Below, piece after piece: positions 9,061 to 17,752 of a stretch of DNA of 64,000 nucleotides. The notes beneath the pieces were generated by a model. It was given only the letters and a program-made list of their open reading frames with translations, was not told the DNA's origin and did not search any database. Positions within the stretch are counted from its first letter, which is position 1; each line of letters starts with the position of its first letter. Origin of the DNA: Rhizobium sp. 18055 (GTDB lineage: Bacteria > Pseudomonadota > Alphaproteobacteria > Rhizobiales > Rhizobiaceae); NCBI RefSeq assembly GCF_902706285.1, contig NZ_CACSKD010000014.1:98386-162385 (forward strand), given 5' to 3'. Both the position numbers and the translations under genes were made by a program.

Positions 9061-9708
9061 TCATGTATTTCGGCTCAAGGCCAAATCGATGACCGATTTT
9101 GCTGCTTGAAACGCGGCCTCTATACTCATTTCCGACGTATCAAGCAAGTGCGCGTCTTCGGCTGGTTTCAAAGGGCTGTCGGCGCGGCCCATATCGCGCT
9201 CGTCACGCCGCTTGACGTCCTCGAAAATCGCCTCGAAATCAGCCGTAACGCCGCGGCCAAGGATCTCGTCGAAACGGCGCCTGGCGCGCACCTCGGCAGA
9301 CGCCGTCACGTAGAGTTTCACCGGCGCCTGCGGGCAGACCACCGTTCCGATATCGCGACCATCAAGCACCGTACCGGGCTGCTTTTCGGCAAACCGGCGT
9401 TGCGCCTCGACCAGCGCACGACGCACGGCCGGCATCACGGCAATCTTCGAGGCGGCTTCGCCGATCTCGTGTTGCGAGAGCATATCGCGATCGAGGCCGG
9501 CGAGTTCAACCTCGCGGGCGATCTTTTCGGCGGTGGCCTCGTCATCGAGCGGCAGGCCGGCATCGAGTAGCGCCTTGGCGGTGGCGCGGTAGGTCAGGCC
9601 GGTGTCGAGATGATGGAAGCCGTAGACATCGGCAATCTGCCGCGACAGCGTGCCCTTGCCGGCAGCGGCCGGTCCATCGATGGCAATGACGAAGGCGTTG
9701 GAATTCAT
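9061..9708 (-). CDS. cmk: cytidylate kinase
   Basis: A 215-aa (d)CMP kinase that makes CDP/dCDP from CMP/dCMP and ATP. The P-loop G-P-A-A-A-G-K-G-T is at residues 12-20, and the DGRDIGTVV motif of the NMP-binding region is near the middle. The ATG at 9708 puts the P-loop at the usual distance from the N-terminus. The open frame extends 30 codons further upstream into the PaiB gene, without conservation. It is followed on the same strand by rpsA after 169 bases. Confidence 0.95.
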   Translation of the reverse strand: MNSNAFVIAIDGPAAAGKGTLSRQIADVYGFHHLDTGLTYRATAKALLDAGLPLDDEATAEKIAREVELAGLDRDMLSQHEIGEAASKIAVMPAVRRALVEAQRRFAEKQPGTVLDGRDIGTVVCPQAPVKLYVTASAEVRARRRFDEILGRGVTADFEAIFEDVKRRDERDMGRADSPLKPAEDAHLLDTSEMSIEAAFQAAKSVIDLALSRNT

Positions 9709-9760
9709 CGGCGTGTGTCGTTTCTCTATTCTATCGCGATTGTTCGGTCGGCTTTGTTTT

Positions 9761-10405
9761 TCAGTCGGCATCCGGCAGGCCGCCGTAACGACGGACAAGC
9801 CCGGTCATCTCGGCCTGATCGGCGGCTTCACCGAGCCCTGCGGCCACGCCCTCCCGGTCGGCGACCGGTCGGTTCTGGCTGACCTTCCATTTGCCCTCGA
9901 TCGCGGCGATCTCGATTTCGATGCCGATGATGCCCCGCATCTGCGCCCGGATGAACGCGTCGGGCGCATCATCGACCGCCCACGGCTTTTCGCGGGGGCC
10001 CTCGTGCTCAGCGGTCAGCGCGGTGATCTGCGCCAGCAGCCAGTCGGCGTCGTCGATGACACGGGCCACGCCCTTCACCTGCACCATCGCATAATTCCAG
10101 GTCGGCACGACCTTGCCGGTCTCGCGCTTGGTCTCGCACCACGACGGCGTCACATAGCTGTCGGCGCCCTGGAAGATTACCAGCGGCTCGGCGCCCGCCT
10201 CGAGATCGCGCCATTGCGGATTGGCTCTGGCGACATGCAGGCGCAGGGTCCCTTTTTCGGAGGCATCGGCATCCAGGTGAAACGGCACGGCGTTCGCCAT
10301 CAGCCCGGAGGCGCCTGCCGTGATCAGCAAACCCAGCGGATGGGCGCGGATCAGCGCGTGCTGAACCTTGAGATCGTCTTCCCTGAAATGCGGTGGCTGG
10401 TACAT
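9761..10405 (-). CDS. FMN-binding negative transcriptional regulator, PaiB family
   Basis: A 214-aa PaiB-type protein with the split-barrel flavin-binding fold. It begins with the typical M-Y-x-P-x-H-F and carries the conserved P-T-W-N-Y motif in the second half. PaiB of Bacillus represses protease and sporulation genes; in Proteobacteria the role is mostly unknown and may be enzymatic. The ATG at 10405 is chosen because the family starts exactly there. It lies 52 bases before cmk on the same strand. Confidence 0.88.
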   Translation of the reverse strand: MYQPPHFREDDLKVQHALIRAHPLGLLITAGASGLMANAVPFHLDADASEKGTLRLHVARANPQWRDLEAGAEPLVIFQGADSYVTPSWCETKRETGKVVPTWNYAMVQVKGVARVIDDADWLLAQITALTAEHEGPREKPWAVDDAPDAFIRAQMRGIIGIEIEIAAIEGKWKVSQNRPVADREGVAAGLGEAADQAEMTGLVRRYGGLPDAD

Positions 10406-10663
10406 CGTCGCCTGCCTGTTTCGGCTGCCGGATCGGCCGGCATTGGGTTGGACATGGATATTTCGCGGCTCATTAGCACAAAGCACCGGCACGGTCATCC
10501 AGCCTGCGGCAGGCACTGCATCGGCGGCATATGAAGTTTGGCTTTGACATGGACGGCTGCAACGATTATGGGGACCGGCTTATAAATTCCGAATAGAACG
10601 CCGGTTTCAACGGCATTTGCCGAATCTTAGGTTCGGCTATTCTCACGATCACGAGGCTCAACA

Positions 10664-11056
10664 GTGGCGAAAGCTGAACTTGGAACCAAGCGTACCGATC
10701 CGGAAACCGGCAAGAAGTTTTACGACCTGAACCGGAACCCGATCGTTTCTCCTTACACGGGCAAGTCCTATCCCCTCTCCTATTTCGTGGAAACCTCGGC
10801 TGCTGCAGCAGCTGAAGCCGCCCAGGAAGAGGAAGAGGTCGCCGAAGTCGATACCGAAAGCACGGAAGTCGAACTGGTTTCGCTCGAGGACGCCGATGAA
10901 GGCGCATCCGGCGACGACATCCCTGACATGGGCGATGACGACGTCGAAATCGAAGGCGATGACGACGACGACACCTTCCTCGAAGCCGACGAAGACGACG
11001 ATGATGACGACATGAGCGACATCATCGGCGTGACCGGCGACGAAGAAGACGTCTGA
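10664..11056 (+). CDS. TIGR02300 family protein
   Basis: A 130-aa alphaproteobacterial protein of unknown function. The first 45 residues hold the conserved block (E-L-G-T-K-R-x-D-P-E-T-G-K-K-F-Y-D-L-N) and the P-Y-T-G-K-S-Y-P segment. The rest is strongly acidic, ending in long Asp/Glu runs, and is probably disordered. The start is GTG at 10664. A strong terminator follows at once, so it is monocistronic. No enzymatic motif is present. Confidence 0.9.
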   Translation: MAKAELGTKRTDPETGKKFYDLNRNPIVSPYTGKSYPLSYFVETSAAAAAEAAQEEEEVAEVDTESTEVELVSLEDADEGASGDDIPDMGDDDVEIEGDDDDDTFLEADEDDDDDDMSDIIGVTGDEEDV

Positions 11057-11068
11057 TTTCGATTGCGG

Positions 11069-11106
11069 ATCGGCCCGGGCGAGAAAAATCACCGGGCCGA
11101 TTTTTT
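11069..11106 (+). terminator. intrinsic terminator of the TIGR02300 gene
   Basis: ATCGGCCCGG / CCGGGCCGAT stem (11069-11078 and 11092-11101) followed by TTTTTT. It separates the gene from the tRNA promoter that starts five bases later. Confidence 0.93.
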
Positions 11107-11110
11107 AGGC

Positions 11111-11139
11111 TTGCTATCTGCGAAAACCGCACGTATTAA
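11111..11139 (+). promoter_or_regulatory. probable promoter of tRNA-Ala
   Basis: TTGCTA (11111-11116), a 17-base spacer and TATTAA (11134-11139), a good sigma-70 match directly after the previous terminator and about 70 bases before the tRNA. A perfect 8-bp hairpin CGCAAGGC / GCCTTGCG (11150-11170) lies in the transcribed leader. Confidence 0.65.
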
Positions 11140-11209
11140 GCCGCCACTCCGCAAGGCACAGCGCCTTGCGAAGCATCCCAGGACCGGAGAAATCCGGGAC
11201 TACCTTGAT

Positions 11210-11285
<76 letters not shown>

Positions 11286-11514
11286 AATCTTTTTTCCATG
11301 AAATTGCGGCTAGACTAACAAGCGTGAAATACACGAATTGATTTTCGTGTGCGGCAGGTCTTATGCTGGTTTGCCTATCCATTTTAAGAGAATCCGTTTC
11401 AATCCGCGGGCTCCGGCAACCCCCGACGCATTTCGCGTCCTGCCGGATCGTCTGCATTGCAGGCCGAAGCCTGATTTGCGCGAGCGTCGGGCGGCCAAAG
11501 TCTGGAACCCATCC

Positions 11515-12231
11515 GTGACACGACAGAGACGACGGCATATCATTCATACGCGCCGGAGGGCCACGGGGCTTGCGCTGGCGGGGGCGATTTCGTTTTTGGC
11601 GGGGATGACCGATGCGACCGGGCTCGTTCTGAGCGGCGATTTCGTCTCGTTCATGACCGGGAATACCACGCGCACGGCGCTGTCGCTCGGTGACGGAAAT
11701 TTCCAGCATGCGGCGGTTCTGATTGCGGCCATCACCGTCTTCGTGCTCGGCAATGCCGCCGGCATCGTGATTGCGCATTTTGCCGACAGGCGGATCTTCG
11801 TGGTGCTCGGCTGCGTCGGGCTGACGCTGGCGCTGGCATCGGTGATGACCAATGCCGGGCTGGTTTTGCCGCGGTTCTACCTGATCGTCGCGTCGATGGG
11901 CATGGTGAACGCCGCGGTCGAGCACATCGAGGGGCTGCCGATCGGGCTGACCTATGTAACCGGGGCGCTGTCGCGCTTCGGGCGCGGTATCGGGCGCTGG
12001 ATGCTTGGCGACCGGCATTTCGAATGGACGATCCAGATCGTTCCGTGGCTCGGCATGCTGGCCGGCGCCATTACCGGCGCGCTGCTGGTGCAGATCGCCG
12101 GCGCTGCGACGCTGTGGCTGATCGCCGCCTTTGCGATAATGATCGCGTTTGCGGCGCTGTTGATCCCCAAGCCGCTGCACCGGCGCTTCAACCAGAATGC
12201 CACGCCGCGGCCGGTAGCGCGCGCCAGGTGA
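11515..12231 (+). CDS. DUF1275 (YoaK) family membrane protein
   Basis: An integral membrane protein of about 238 aa with some six hydrophobic segments. The family block at the N-terminus, G-M-T-D-A-T-G-L-V followed by F-V-S-F-M-T-G-N-T, is clear, and the loop G-L-T-Y-V-T-G-A-L-S-R-F-G lies near the middle. Function is unknown. The start is uncertain: the GTG at 11515 gives the normal family length, while the frame stays open to an ATG at 11338 that would add 59 unconserved residues. Neither has a convincing ribosome-binding site. Confidence 0.85.
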   Translation: MTRQRRRHIIHTRRRATGLALAGAISFLAGMTDATGLVLSGDFVSFMTGNTTRTALSLGDGNFQHAAVLIAAITVFVLGNAAGIVIAHFADRRIFVVLGCVGLTLALASVMTNAGLVLPRFYLIVASMGMVNAAVEHIEGLPIGLTYVTGALSRFGRGIGRWMLGDRHFEWTIQIVPWLGMLAGAITGALLVQIAGAATLWLIAAFAIMIAFAALLIPKPLHRRFNQNATPRPVARAR

Positions 12232-12295
12232 TCGTCGCACTCTCGAGCCTGCGAATCAGCTAGACCTTCGCCAAACGGATGATGGAGCGGATCGC

Positions 12296-13081
12296 GTGTT
12301 TCTCTTTTCAAAACTCGTCTGGGTTTTCGGGCAGCCGCTGTCGCTTGCCTTCCTGTTGGTGCTTCTGGCGCTGATCGCCGGCCTGATCCGCTTGCGGGTG
12401 ATCAGTCTGCTCTCGACTGCCGGCGCATGCCTGATCCTGTTCGTGACGCTCTATACGACCGTCGGCAACTACATGCTGCAGGGGTTGGAGGATCGCTTTG
12501 CCAAGCCGGAAGATCCCGCAACGCTGACATGCATGATCGTACTCGGCGGCGGCTTCGAGAACGAGGTGAACACCGCGCGCCACGGGATCGAGATGAATGC
12601 CGGTGGCGACCGGTTCATCGAGACGCTGCGGCTGGCGCAGAAATATCCTCAGTCGCGCATTCTGGTTTCGGGCGGCGATGGGTCGATGTCTGGGGTCTAC
12701 GAGGGCGATGCGGTGATGTCCGGCCGCTTCTTCCCGCTGTTCGGCGTCGCCAAGGAGCGCCTGGTCGAAGAGACGACGTCGCGCACGACATTCGAAAATG
12801 CCGTCAACACCAAGGATCTGCTGGCGAGCCAGGGACTATCCAATTGCCTGCTGATCACATCAGGCTATCACATGCCGCGCTCGGTCGGCATCTTCCGCAA
12901 GCTCGGCATCGATGTCGTGCCATGGCCGACCGACTACCGGACCGACGGGCACGAGCGACTGGCGCTGGATTTTACCCAGCCGAGCCGGAATTCGCAGAAC
13001 ATGGCGACAGCGATCCGCGAGTGGTTCGGCCTGGTCGGCTATTATTTCGCCGGGCGCACCTCGGCGCTTTATCCGGCGTGA
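12296..13081 (+). CDS. YdcF family protein (DUF218, ElyC/SanA-like)
   Basis: A 261-aa protein with two N-terminal membrane helices (residues about 8-55) and a periplasmic-type DUF218 domain. Its conserved elements are I-V-L-G-G-G, V-S-G-G-D, the E-x-x-S-R-T-T-x-E-N-A motif, and T-S-G-Y-H-M-P-R-S. E. coli relatives ElyC and SanA affect envelope integrity and polyprenyl-phosphate use; the enzymatic activity is unproven. The start is GTG at 12296 with GGAG eleven bases upstream. Confidence 0.87.
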   Translation: MFLFSKLVWVFGQPLSLAFLLVLLALIAGLIRLRVISLLSTAGACLILFVTLYTTVGNYMLQGLEDRFAKPEDPATLTCMIVLGGGFENEVNTARHGIEMNAGGDRFIETLRLAQKYPQSRILVSGGDGSMSGVYEGDAVMSGRFFPLFGVAKERLVEETTSRTTFENAVNTKDLLASQGLSNCLLITSGYHMPRSVGIFRKLGIDVVPWPTDYRTDGHERLALDFTQPSRNSQNMATAIREWFGLVGYYFAGRTSALYPA

Positions 13082-13088
13082 AGTCCGG

Positions 13089-13571
13089 CTATTTTTTCGA
13101 GATGGTCACGAATTTCGTTCCACGGACGCGGGTGGTGACGATGCAAGGTTCCTTGTTTTCATCACCGGCCGGCCGCTCGCAGAAGCGCGGATGCATTTTC
13201 ATGGCCAGTACCTGGTTGCCGAAACGCTGGACGAAATCGAAGCCATAGATCTTGGCGGTGGCGATCATGAAGTAACCGCCTTCGGCGACCTGCAGATAGA
13301 AATTGTAGATGCAGCCATCCTCGTCGCACTGCGGCCCCTTCACCCCATCGCAGGTCAGGCCGCCTTCGTTGACGACGGCATCGACCAATCCGTCATTGTT
13401 GATGTCCTTGCGGATGACGAAGTCGTCCGAGAACTCGGCCTTGGTGCATTGCTTCTGGAAATGGGTCTTTTCGTAGATCTCCGGGTCGGAGATCAGCGAT
13501 TGCTGGGCATGGGCAGCAACGGGTGCGACCAGCAGGGCAACGAGGTTCAGGGCGATCAGGAGCGTTTTCAC
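13089..13571 (-). CDS. hypothetical secreted/periplasmic protein
   Basis: A 160-aa protein with a clear Sec signal peptide: V-K-T-L-L, a hydrophobic core, then A-H-A cleavage near residue 22. The mature part has six cysteines and an EF-hand-like Asp-rich stretch D-I-N-N-D-G-L-V-D. I do not recognise a named family. The GTG at 13571 is chosen because the signal peptide starts there. The gene converges with the YdcF gene, eight bases apart, and diverges from the TRIC gene. Confidence 0.75.
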   Translation of the reverse strand: MKTLLIALNLVALLVAPVAAHAQQSLISDPEIYEKTHFQKQCTKAEFSDDFVIRKDINNDGLVDAVVNEGGLTCDGVKGPQCDEDGCIYNFYLQVAEGGYFMIATAKIYGFDFVQRFGNQVLAMKMHPRFCERPAGDENKEPCIVTTRVRGTKFVTISKK

Positions 13572-13704
13572 AGGTTCTCTTTTCGTCGGACAAGGACGGT
13601 CTTGGTTGGCGAGTTTGGATGATCCGGCTTGCGCCGCCCTTGCCGCCATGATTATTCGAGGGAAATATCGCGCCGGGACCTGAGTACCGGCACTGGAGCA
13701 CTGG

Positions 13705-14340
13705 ATGTCGCCGTTCGTTTATCTGGATTATGCCGGCGTTGGCCTGTTTGCGGCGACAGGCGCGCTTGCTGCGTCGCGCAAGCAGCTGGATCTGATCGGC
13801 TTCCTGTTCTTCGCCGTCATCACAGGTACCGGCGGCGGCACGGTGCGCGACATCGTTCTCGGGCGGGTGCCCGTGTTCTGGGTGCTCAACCCGACCTATC
13901 TCCTGATCTGCTGCGCTGCCGGCATCGTGGTGTTCTTCACCGCCCACCTGGTCGAATCGCGCTACCGGTTGCTGATCTGGCTGGATGCCGTGGGGCTGTC
14001 TGCCTATTGCGTGATGGGGGCTGCCAAGGGGCTGGCTGCCAGCGGTTCGCCGACGATCGCGATCGTCACCGGCACGCTGACGGCCTCATTCGGCGGTATC
14101 TTGCGCGATCTGCTCGCCAACGAGCCATCGGTGCTGCTGCGGCCGGAGATCTACATCACTGCGGCATTGGTGGGCGCCGGGATCTTTACGGGGGCGAATG
14201 CGCTCGATCTGCCGCTCTATTCGGCATCGGCCGTCGGCATGCTTGCGGCCTTTGCCGTTCGCGGCGGCGCGCTCTATTACGGATGGACGTTTCCGACCTA
14301 CAAGGCCAAGCCCGGCCGGCACCCAGACGACGTGATGTAG
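13705..14340 (+). CDS. trimeric intracellular cation (TRIC) channel family protein, UPF0126
   Basis: A 211-aa membrane protein with seven predicted helices arranged as two UPF0126 repeats. Each repeat has the G-x-L/V-R-D-x-L signature: GTVRDIVLGRVPVFW near residue 50 and GILRDLLANEPSVLL near residue 130. Prokaryotic TRIC proteins form trimeric K+-conducting channels, but the physiological role is unclear; E. coli YadS and YicG are relatives. It ends two bases before the convergent irr gene. Confidence 0.9.
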   Translation: MSPFVYLDYAGVGLFAATGALAASRKQLDLIGFLFFAVITGTGGGTVRDIVLGRVPVFWVLNPTYLLICCAAGIVVFFTAHLVESRYRLLIWLDAVGLSAYCVMGAAKGLAASGSPTIAIVTGTLTASFGGILRDLLANEPSVLLRPEIYITAALVGAGIFTGANALDLPLYSASAVGMLAAFAVRGGALYYGWTFPTYKAKPGRHPDDVM

Positions 14341-14341
14341 A

Positions 14342-14761
14342 TCAGCGCTGCTTCGGGCGCAGGCGGATGACCACGTCGACATGGGCGATTTCCATGCCTT
14401 CGGGCGGCTCCGGCAGATTGGCGATCGTCAGATTGCTCACCGGAATATCGAGCACGTCATTGTCGCCTTCGACGAAGAAATGGTGGTGGTCGGAGATATT
14501 GGTGTCGAAATAGGTCTTGGCGCTTTCGACCGCGAGAACGCGGATCATGCCAGCCTCGGTGAACTGGTGCAGCGTGTTGTAGACCGTTGCCAGAGACACG
14601 GGAACGCCGGCTTGCACCGCTTCTTCGTGCAGTTCCTCGACGGTCAGGTGACGGTCGCCCTTGGCAAAGAGCAGGTCGCCGAGCGCGACGCGCTGGCGCG
14701 TCGGCCTGAGGCTGGCGCCTCGCAACCTTGCTTCAATGGTAAGAGGGGCTTCAGCCGCCAT
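14342..14761 (-). CDS. irr: iron response regulator Irr, Fur family
   Basis: A 139-aa Fur-family repressor. The winged helix is at residues about 15-80, and the Irr-specific triple histidine is at H92-H94 (S-D-H-H-H-F-F). The protein contains no cysteine at all, so the Cys-Pro heme regulatory motif of Bradyrhizobium Irr is missing; heme sensing would have to go through the HHH site, as described for Rhizobium Irr. The ATG at 14761 (GGAG eight bases upstream) is preferred to a TTG six bases earlier. Irr accumulates under iron limitation and controls heme and iron-using genes. It is divergent from fabA. Confidence 0.93.
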   Translation of the reverse strand: MAAEAPLTIEARLRGASLRPTRQRVALGDLLFAKGDRHLTVEELHEEAVQAGVPVSLATVYNTLHQFTEAGMIRVLAVESAKTYFDTNISDHHHFFVEGDNDVLDIPVSNLTIANLPEPPEGMEIAHVDVVIRLRPKQR

Positions 14762-14858
14762 CAACAAACTCCGGTTAATCTAGCATCCTGCAATCAGGTT
14801 TCCTTAGCCATATAACTTTTGCACGGAAGGCTTTCAATAGTTTCAATGGGGACAACAG

Positions 14859-14942
14859 GTGTCAAAGCGCCGCAAAATCGGGCTTTTGGCGCAATTAACT
14901 CTGGCCGCGGCCTTGGCCTTCCTGTATGCGACCACCAAATAG
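14859..14942 (+). CDS. candidate 27-aa single-span membrane peptide
   Basis: A small frame starting with GTG (14859) and ending in TAG, in the 300-base gap between irr and fabA. It begins Ser-Lys-Arg-Arg-Lys, followed by an uninterrupted hydrophobic stretch (residues 7-24, Leu/Ala-rich), and ends Thr-Thr-Lys, the layout of a one-helix inner-membrane protein. GGGGA lies six to seven bases upstream. No homologue is known to me. It could be a chance frame. Confidence 0.4.
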   Translation: MSKRRKIGLLAQLTLAAALAFLYATTK

Positions 14943-15061
14943 GGCATATGCCTGTTCATATTGGTGGATGAAGCCTAGTCATGCTTATGCTTCATTTTCC
15001 GCTGAACTTGGACTAAACGTTCACATCCATCGGCAAGGTTGCGGGGGGAATTAGAGTTTTC

Positions 15062-15577
15062 ATGGCGACGAAACAATCCAGCTTCAACTACGAGGAAATC
15101 CTGGCCTGTGGCCGCGGCGAACTGTTCGGCCCGGGCAATGCGCAGTTGCCGCTCCCGCCGATGCTGATGGTCCACCGCATTACCGACATTTCCGAAACAG
15201 GCGGCACCTTCGACAAGGGCTACATTCGCGCCGAATACGACGTGAAGCCCGATGACTGGTATTTTCCCTGCCATTTCCAGGGCAACCCGATCATGCCCGG
15301 CTGCCTTGGCCTCGACGGCATGTGGCAGCTGACCGGCTTCTTCCTGGGCTGGCTCGGCGAACCTGGCCGCGGCATGGCGCTGTCGACCGGCGAAGTGAAG
15401 TTCAAGGGCATGATCCGCCCAACGACGAAGCTGCTGGAGTACGGCATCGATTTCAAGCGCGTCATGCGCGGGCGCCTCGTGCTCGGTACCGCCGACGGCT
15501 GGCTGAAGGCCGACGGCGAAGTCATCTACCAGGCAAGTGACCTGCGCGTCGGCCTGTCAAAAGACAAGGCCGAGTGA
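15062..15577 (+). CDS. fabA: 3-hydroxydecanoyl-ACP dehydratase/isomerase
   Basis: A 171-aa hotdog-fold enzyme that dehydrates beta-hydroxydecanoyl-ACP and isomerises trans-2 to cis-3-decenoyl-ACP, the entry to unsaturated fatty acids. The active-site residues H71 (P-C-H-F-Q-G-N-P) and D85 (G-L-D-G-M-W-Q) are in place, one position from E. coli numbering. The ATG is preceded by GGGGGGAA. It is first in fabA-fabB-fabI. Confidence 0.97.
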   Translation: MATKQSSFNYEEILACGRGELFGPGNAQLPLPPMLMVHRITDISETGGTFDKGYIRAEYDVKPDDWYFPCHFQGNPIMPGCLGLDGMWQLTGFFLGWLGEPGRGMALSTGEVKFKGMIRPTTKLLEYGIDFKRVMRGRLVLGTADGWLKADGEVIYQASDLRVGLSKDKAE

Positions 15578-15581
15578 TTGC

Positions 15582-15604
15582 ACCGGGCACGCTTGCCCGG
15601 TTTT
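15582..15604 (+). terminator. terminator-like hairpin between fabA and fabB
   Basis: An 8-bp perfect stem ACCGGGCA / TGCCCGGT with a four-base loop and a TTTT tail, four bases after the fabA stop. It may set a lower level of fabB-fabI relative to fabA, or protect the fabA 3' end. Confidence 0.7.
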
Positions 15605-15637
15605 CCAAGTTAAAAAGAAACGAAAAGGTGGAAACAC

Positions 15638-16861
15638 ATGAGACGGGTAGTTGTCACGGGTCTGGGCGTTGTTTCCTCGATCGGCAATGATGCCGCCGAG
15701 GTCACTGCCTCGCTGCGCGATGCCAAGTCCGGCATTTCCTTTTCCAACGACTTCGCCGAGCATGGCTTCAAGTGCCAGGTCTGGGGCAGCCCGACGCTCG
15801 ATCCGACCGATATGGTCGATCGCCGCGCCATGCGCTTCCTCTCCCAGGGCGGCGCCTGGAACCATGTCGCGATGAAGCAGGCGATTGCCGATTCCGGTCT
15901 CGAAGAGAGCGACATCAGCAACAACGAGCGCACCGGCATCATCATGGGCTCGGGCGGGCCGTCCACCCGCACGCTGATCGAAGCCGCGGAAATCACCATC
16001 AAGAACAACAGCCCGAAGCGCATCGGCCCGTTTGCCGTGCCGAAGGCGATGTCGTCCACGGCATCGGCGACGCTCGCCACCTGGTTCAAGATCTACGGCG
16101 TCAACTACTCGATCTCGTCGGCCTGCTCGACCTCGGCGCATTGCATCGGCAATGCTGCTGAGATGATCCAGTGGGGCAAGCAGGACATCATGTTCGCCGG
16201 CGGTCACGAAGATCTCGACTGGACGATGTCGAACCTGTTCGACGCGATGGGCGCCATGTCCTCAAAGTACAACGACACGCCCGAGACTGCTTCGCGCGCC
16301 TATGACGCCACCCGTGACGGCTTCGTCATCGCTGGCGGTGCCGGCGTGCTGGTTCTCGAAGAACTCGAGCATGCCAAGGCCCGCGGCGCCAAGATCTATG
16401 CCGAAATCGTCGGTTACGGCGCAACGTCGGATGGTTACGACATGGTCGCTCCATCAGGCGAAGGCGCGATCCGCTGCATGCGCCAGGCGCTGGCAACGGT
16501 GAAGGGCGACGTCGACTACGTCAACACCCACGGCACCTCGACCCCTGTTGGCGACAGCAAGGAAATCGGCGCGATCCGCGAAGTGTTCGGCAACAAGATC
16601 CCGCACATCCAGTCGACCAAGTCGCTGACCGGCCATTCGCTGGGTGCCGCCGGCGTGCAGGAATCGATCTACTCGCTGCTGATGATGCAGGCCGGTTTCA
16701 TCGGCGAAAGCGCGCACATCACCGAACTCGACCCCGAATTCGACGGCGTGCCGATCGTTCGCAAGCGCATCGACGATGCCAAGATCGACATCGCCCTTTC
16801 CAACTCCTTCGGCTTCGGCGGCACCAACGCCACCCTCGTCTTCCAGCGCTATAACGGATAA
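15638..16861 (+). CDS. fabB: beta-ketoacyl-ACP synthase I
   Basis: A 407-aa KAS I. The catalytic set C163 (S-S-A-C-S-T-S), H298 (N-T-H-G-T-S-T), K328 and H333 (K-S-L-T-G-H) matches E. coli FabB position for position. It elongates cis-3-decenoyl-ACP made by FabA and is needed for unsaturated fatty acids. The fabI ATG follows its stop by four bases, so fabB and fabI are co-transcribed. Confidence 0.97.
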   Translation: MRRVVVTGLGVVSSIGNDAAEVTASLRDAKSGISFSNDFAEHGFKCQVWGSPTLDPTDMVDRRAMRFLSQGGAWNHVAMKQAIADSGLEESDISNNERTGIIMGSGGPSTRTLIEAAEITIKNNSPKRIGPFAVPKAMSSTASATLATWFKIYGVNYSISSACSTSAHCIGNAAEMIQWGKQDIMFAGGHEDLDWTMSNLFDAMGAMSSKYNDTPETASRAYDATRDGFVIAGGAGVLVLEELEHAKARGAKIYAEIVGYGATSDGYDMVAPSGEGAIRCMRQALATVKGDVDYVNTHGTSTPVGDSKEIGAIREVFGNKIPHIQSTKSLTGHSLGAAGVQESIYSLLMMQAGFIGESAHITELDPEFDGVPIVRKRIDDAKIDIALSNSFGFGGTNATLVFQRYNG

Positions 16862-16865
16862 TAAT

Positions 16866-17672
16866 ATGACGGGTATCATGCAGGGTAAGCGCGGGCTTAT
16901 CATGGGCGTTGCGAACAGCCATTCGATCGCCTGGGGCATTTCCAAGGCGCTGGCCGCACAGGGCGCCGAGCTTGCCTTCACCTACCAGGGCGATGCCCTG
17001 GGCAAGCGCGTCCGGCCGCTGGCGGCCGAGGTCGGCTCCGACTTCATCCTGCCTTGCGATGTCGAGGATATCGCATCGGTCGATGCCACCATCGACGCCA
17101 TCAAGGAGCGCTGGGGCAAGCTCGACTTCGTCGTTCACGCCATCGGCTTTTCCGACAAGAACGAGCTGAAGGGCCTCTACGCCGACACCACGCGCGACAA
17201 TTTCAGCCGCACGATGGTGATCTCCTGCTTCTCCTTCACCGAGATCGCCAAGCGCTGCGCGCCGCTGATGACCGATGGCGGCTCGATGCTGACGCTGACC
17301 TATAACGGCTCGACCCGCGTGATCCCGAACTATAACGTCATGGGCGTCGCCAAGGCGGCTCTGGAAGCCTCCGTGCGCTACCTGGCGGCCGATTACGGCC
17401 CGAAGGGTGTTCGCGTTAACGCGATCTCCGCAGGCCCGATCCGCACGCTTGCCGGCGCCGGCATTTCCGACGCCCGCGCCATCCTGTCGTGGAACCAGCA
17501 GAACGCGCCGCTGCGCAAGACCGTGACCATCGACAACGTCGGCAACTCGGCGCTCTACCTGCTCTCCGACATGTCGGCTGGCGTCACCGGCGAAATCCAC
17601 TTCGTCGATGCGGGATTCAACATCACCTCGATGCCGACGCTCGAGGCGTTGCGCGGGGCGGACGTCGCGTAG
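16866..17672 (+). CDS. fabI: enoyl-ACP reductase (NADH)
   Basis: A 268-aa FabI of the SDR superfamily that reduces trans-2-enoyl-ACP in the last step of each elongation cycle. Y146, Y156 and K163 form the Y-x6-K-type active site at the same numbering as E. coli. The N-terminal G-V-A-N-S-H-S-I-A-W-G cofactor motif is diagnostic. The ATG at 16866 is chosen over an open upstream extension that overlaps fabB. The start is only four bases after the fabB stop. Confidence 0.96.
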   Translation: MTGIMQGKRGLIMGVANSHSIAWGISKALAAQGAELAFTYQGDALGKRVRPLAAEVGSDFILPCDVEDIASVDATIDAIKERWGKLDFVVHAIGFSDKNELKGLYADTTRDNFSRTMVISCFSFTEIAKRCAPLMTDGGSMLTLTYNGSTRVIPNYNVMGVAKAALEASVRYLAADYGPKGVRVNAISAGPIRTLAGAGISDARAILSWNQQNAPLRKTVTIDNVGNSALYLLSDMSAGVTGEIHFVDAGFNITSMPTLEALRGADVA

Positions 17673-17706
17673 AAGGAATGCAACCTCGCTCAATCTGAGG
17701 GATGGC

Positions 17707-17726
17707 TCAACCCTCGATTGGGTTGA
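17707..17726 (+). terminator. weak hairpin after fabI
   Basis: TCAACCC / GGGTTGA, a 7-bp stem with a six-base loop followed by TTGTAATATATATC. It may end the fab transcript. The A+T-rich DNA just after it could be the promoter -10 region of the subtilase gene. Confidence 0.4.
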
Positions 17727-17752
17727 TTGTAATATATATCAAAAATTGTAAT

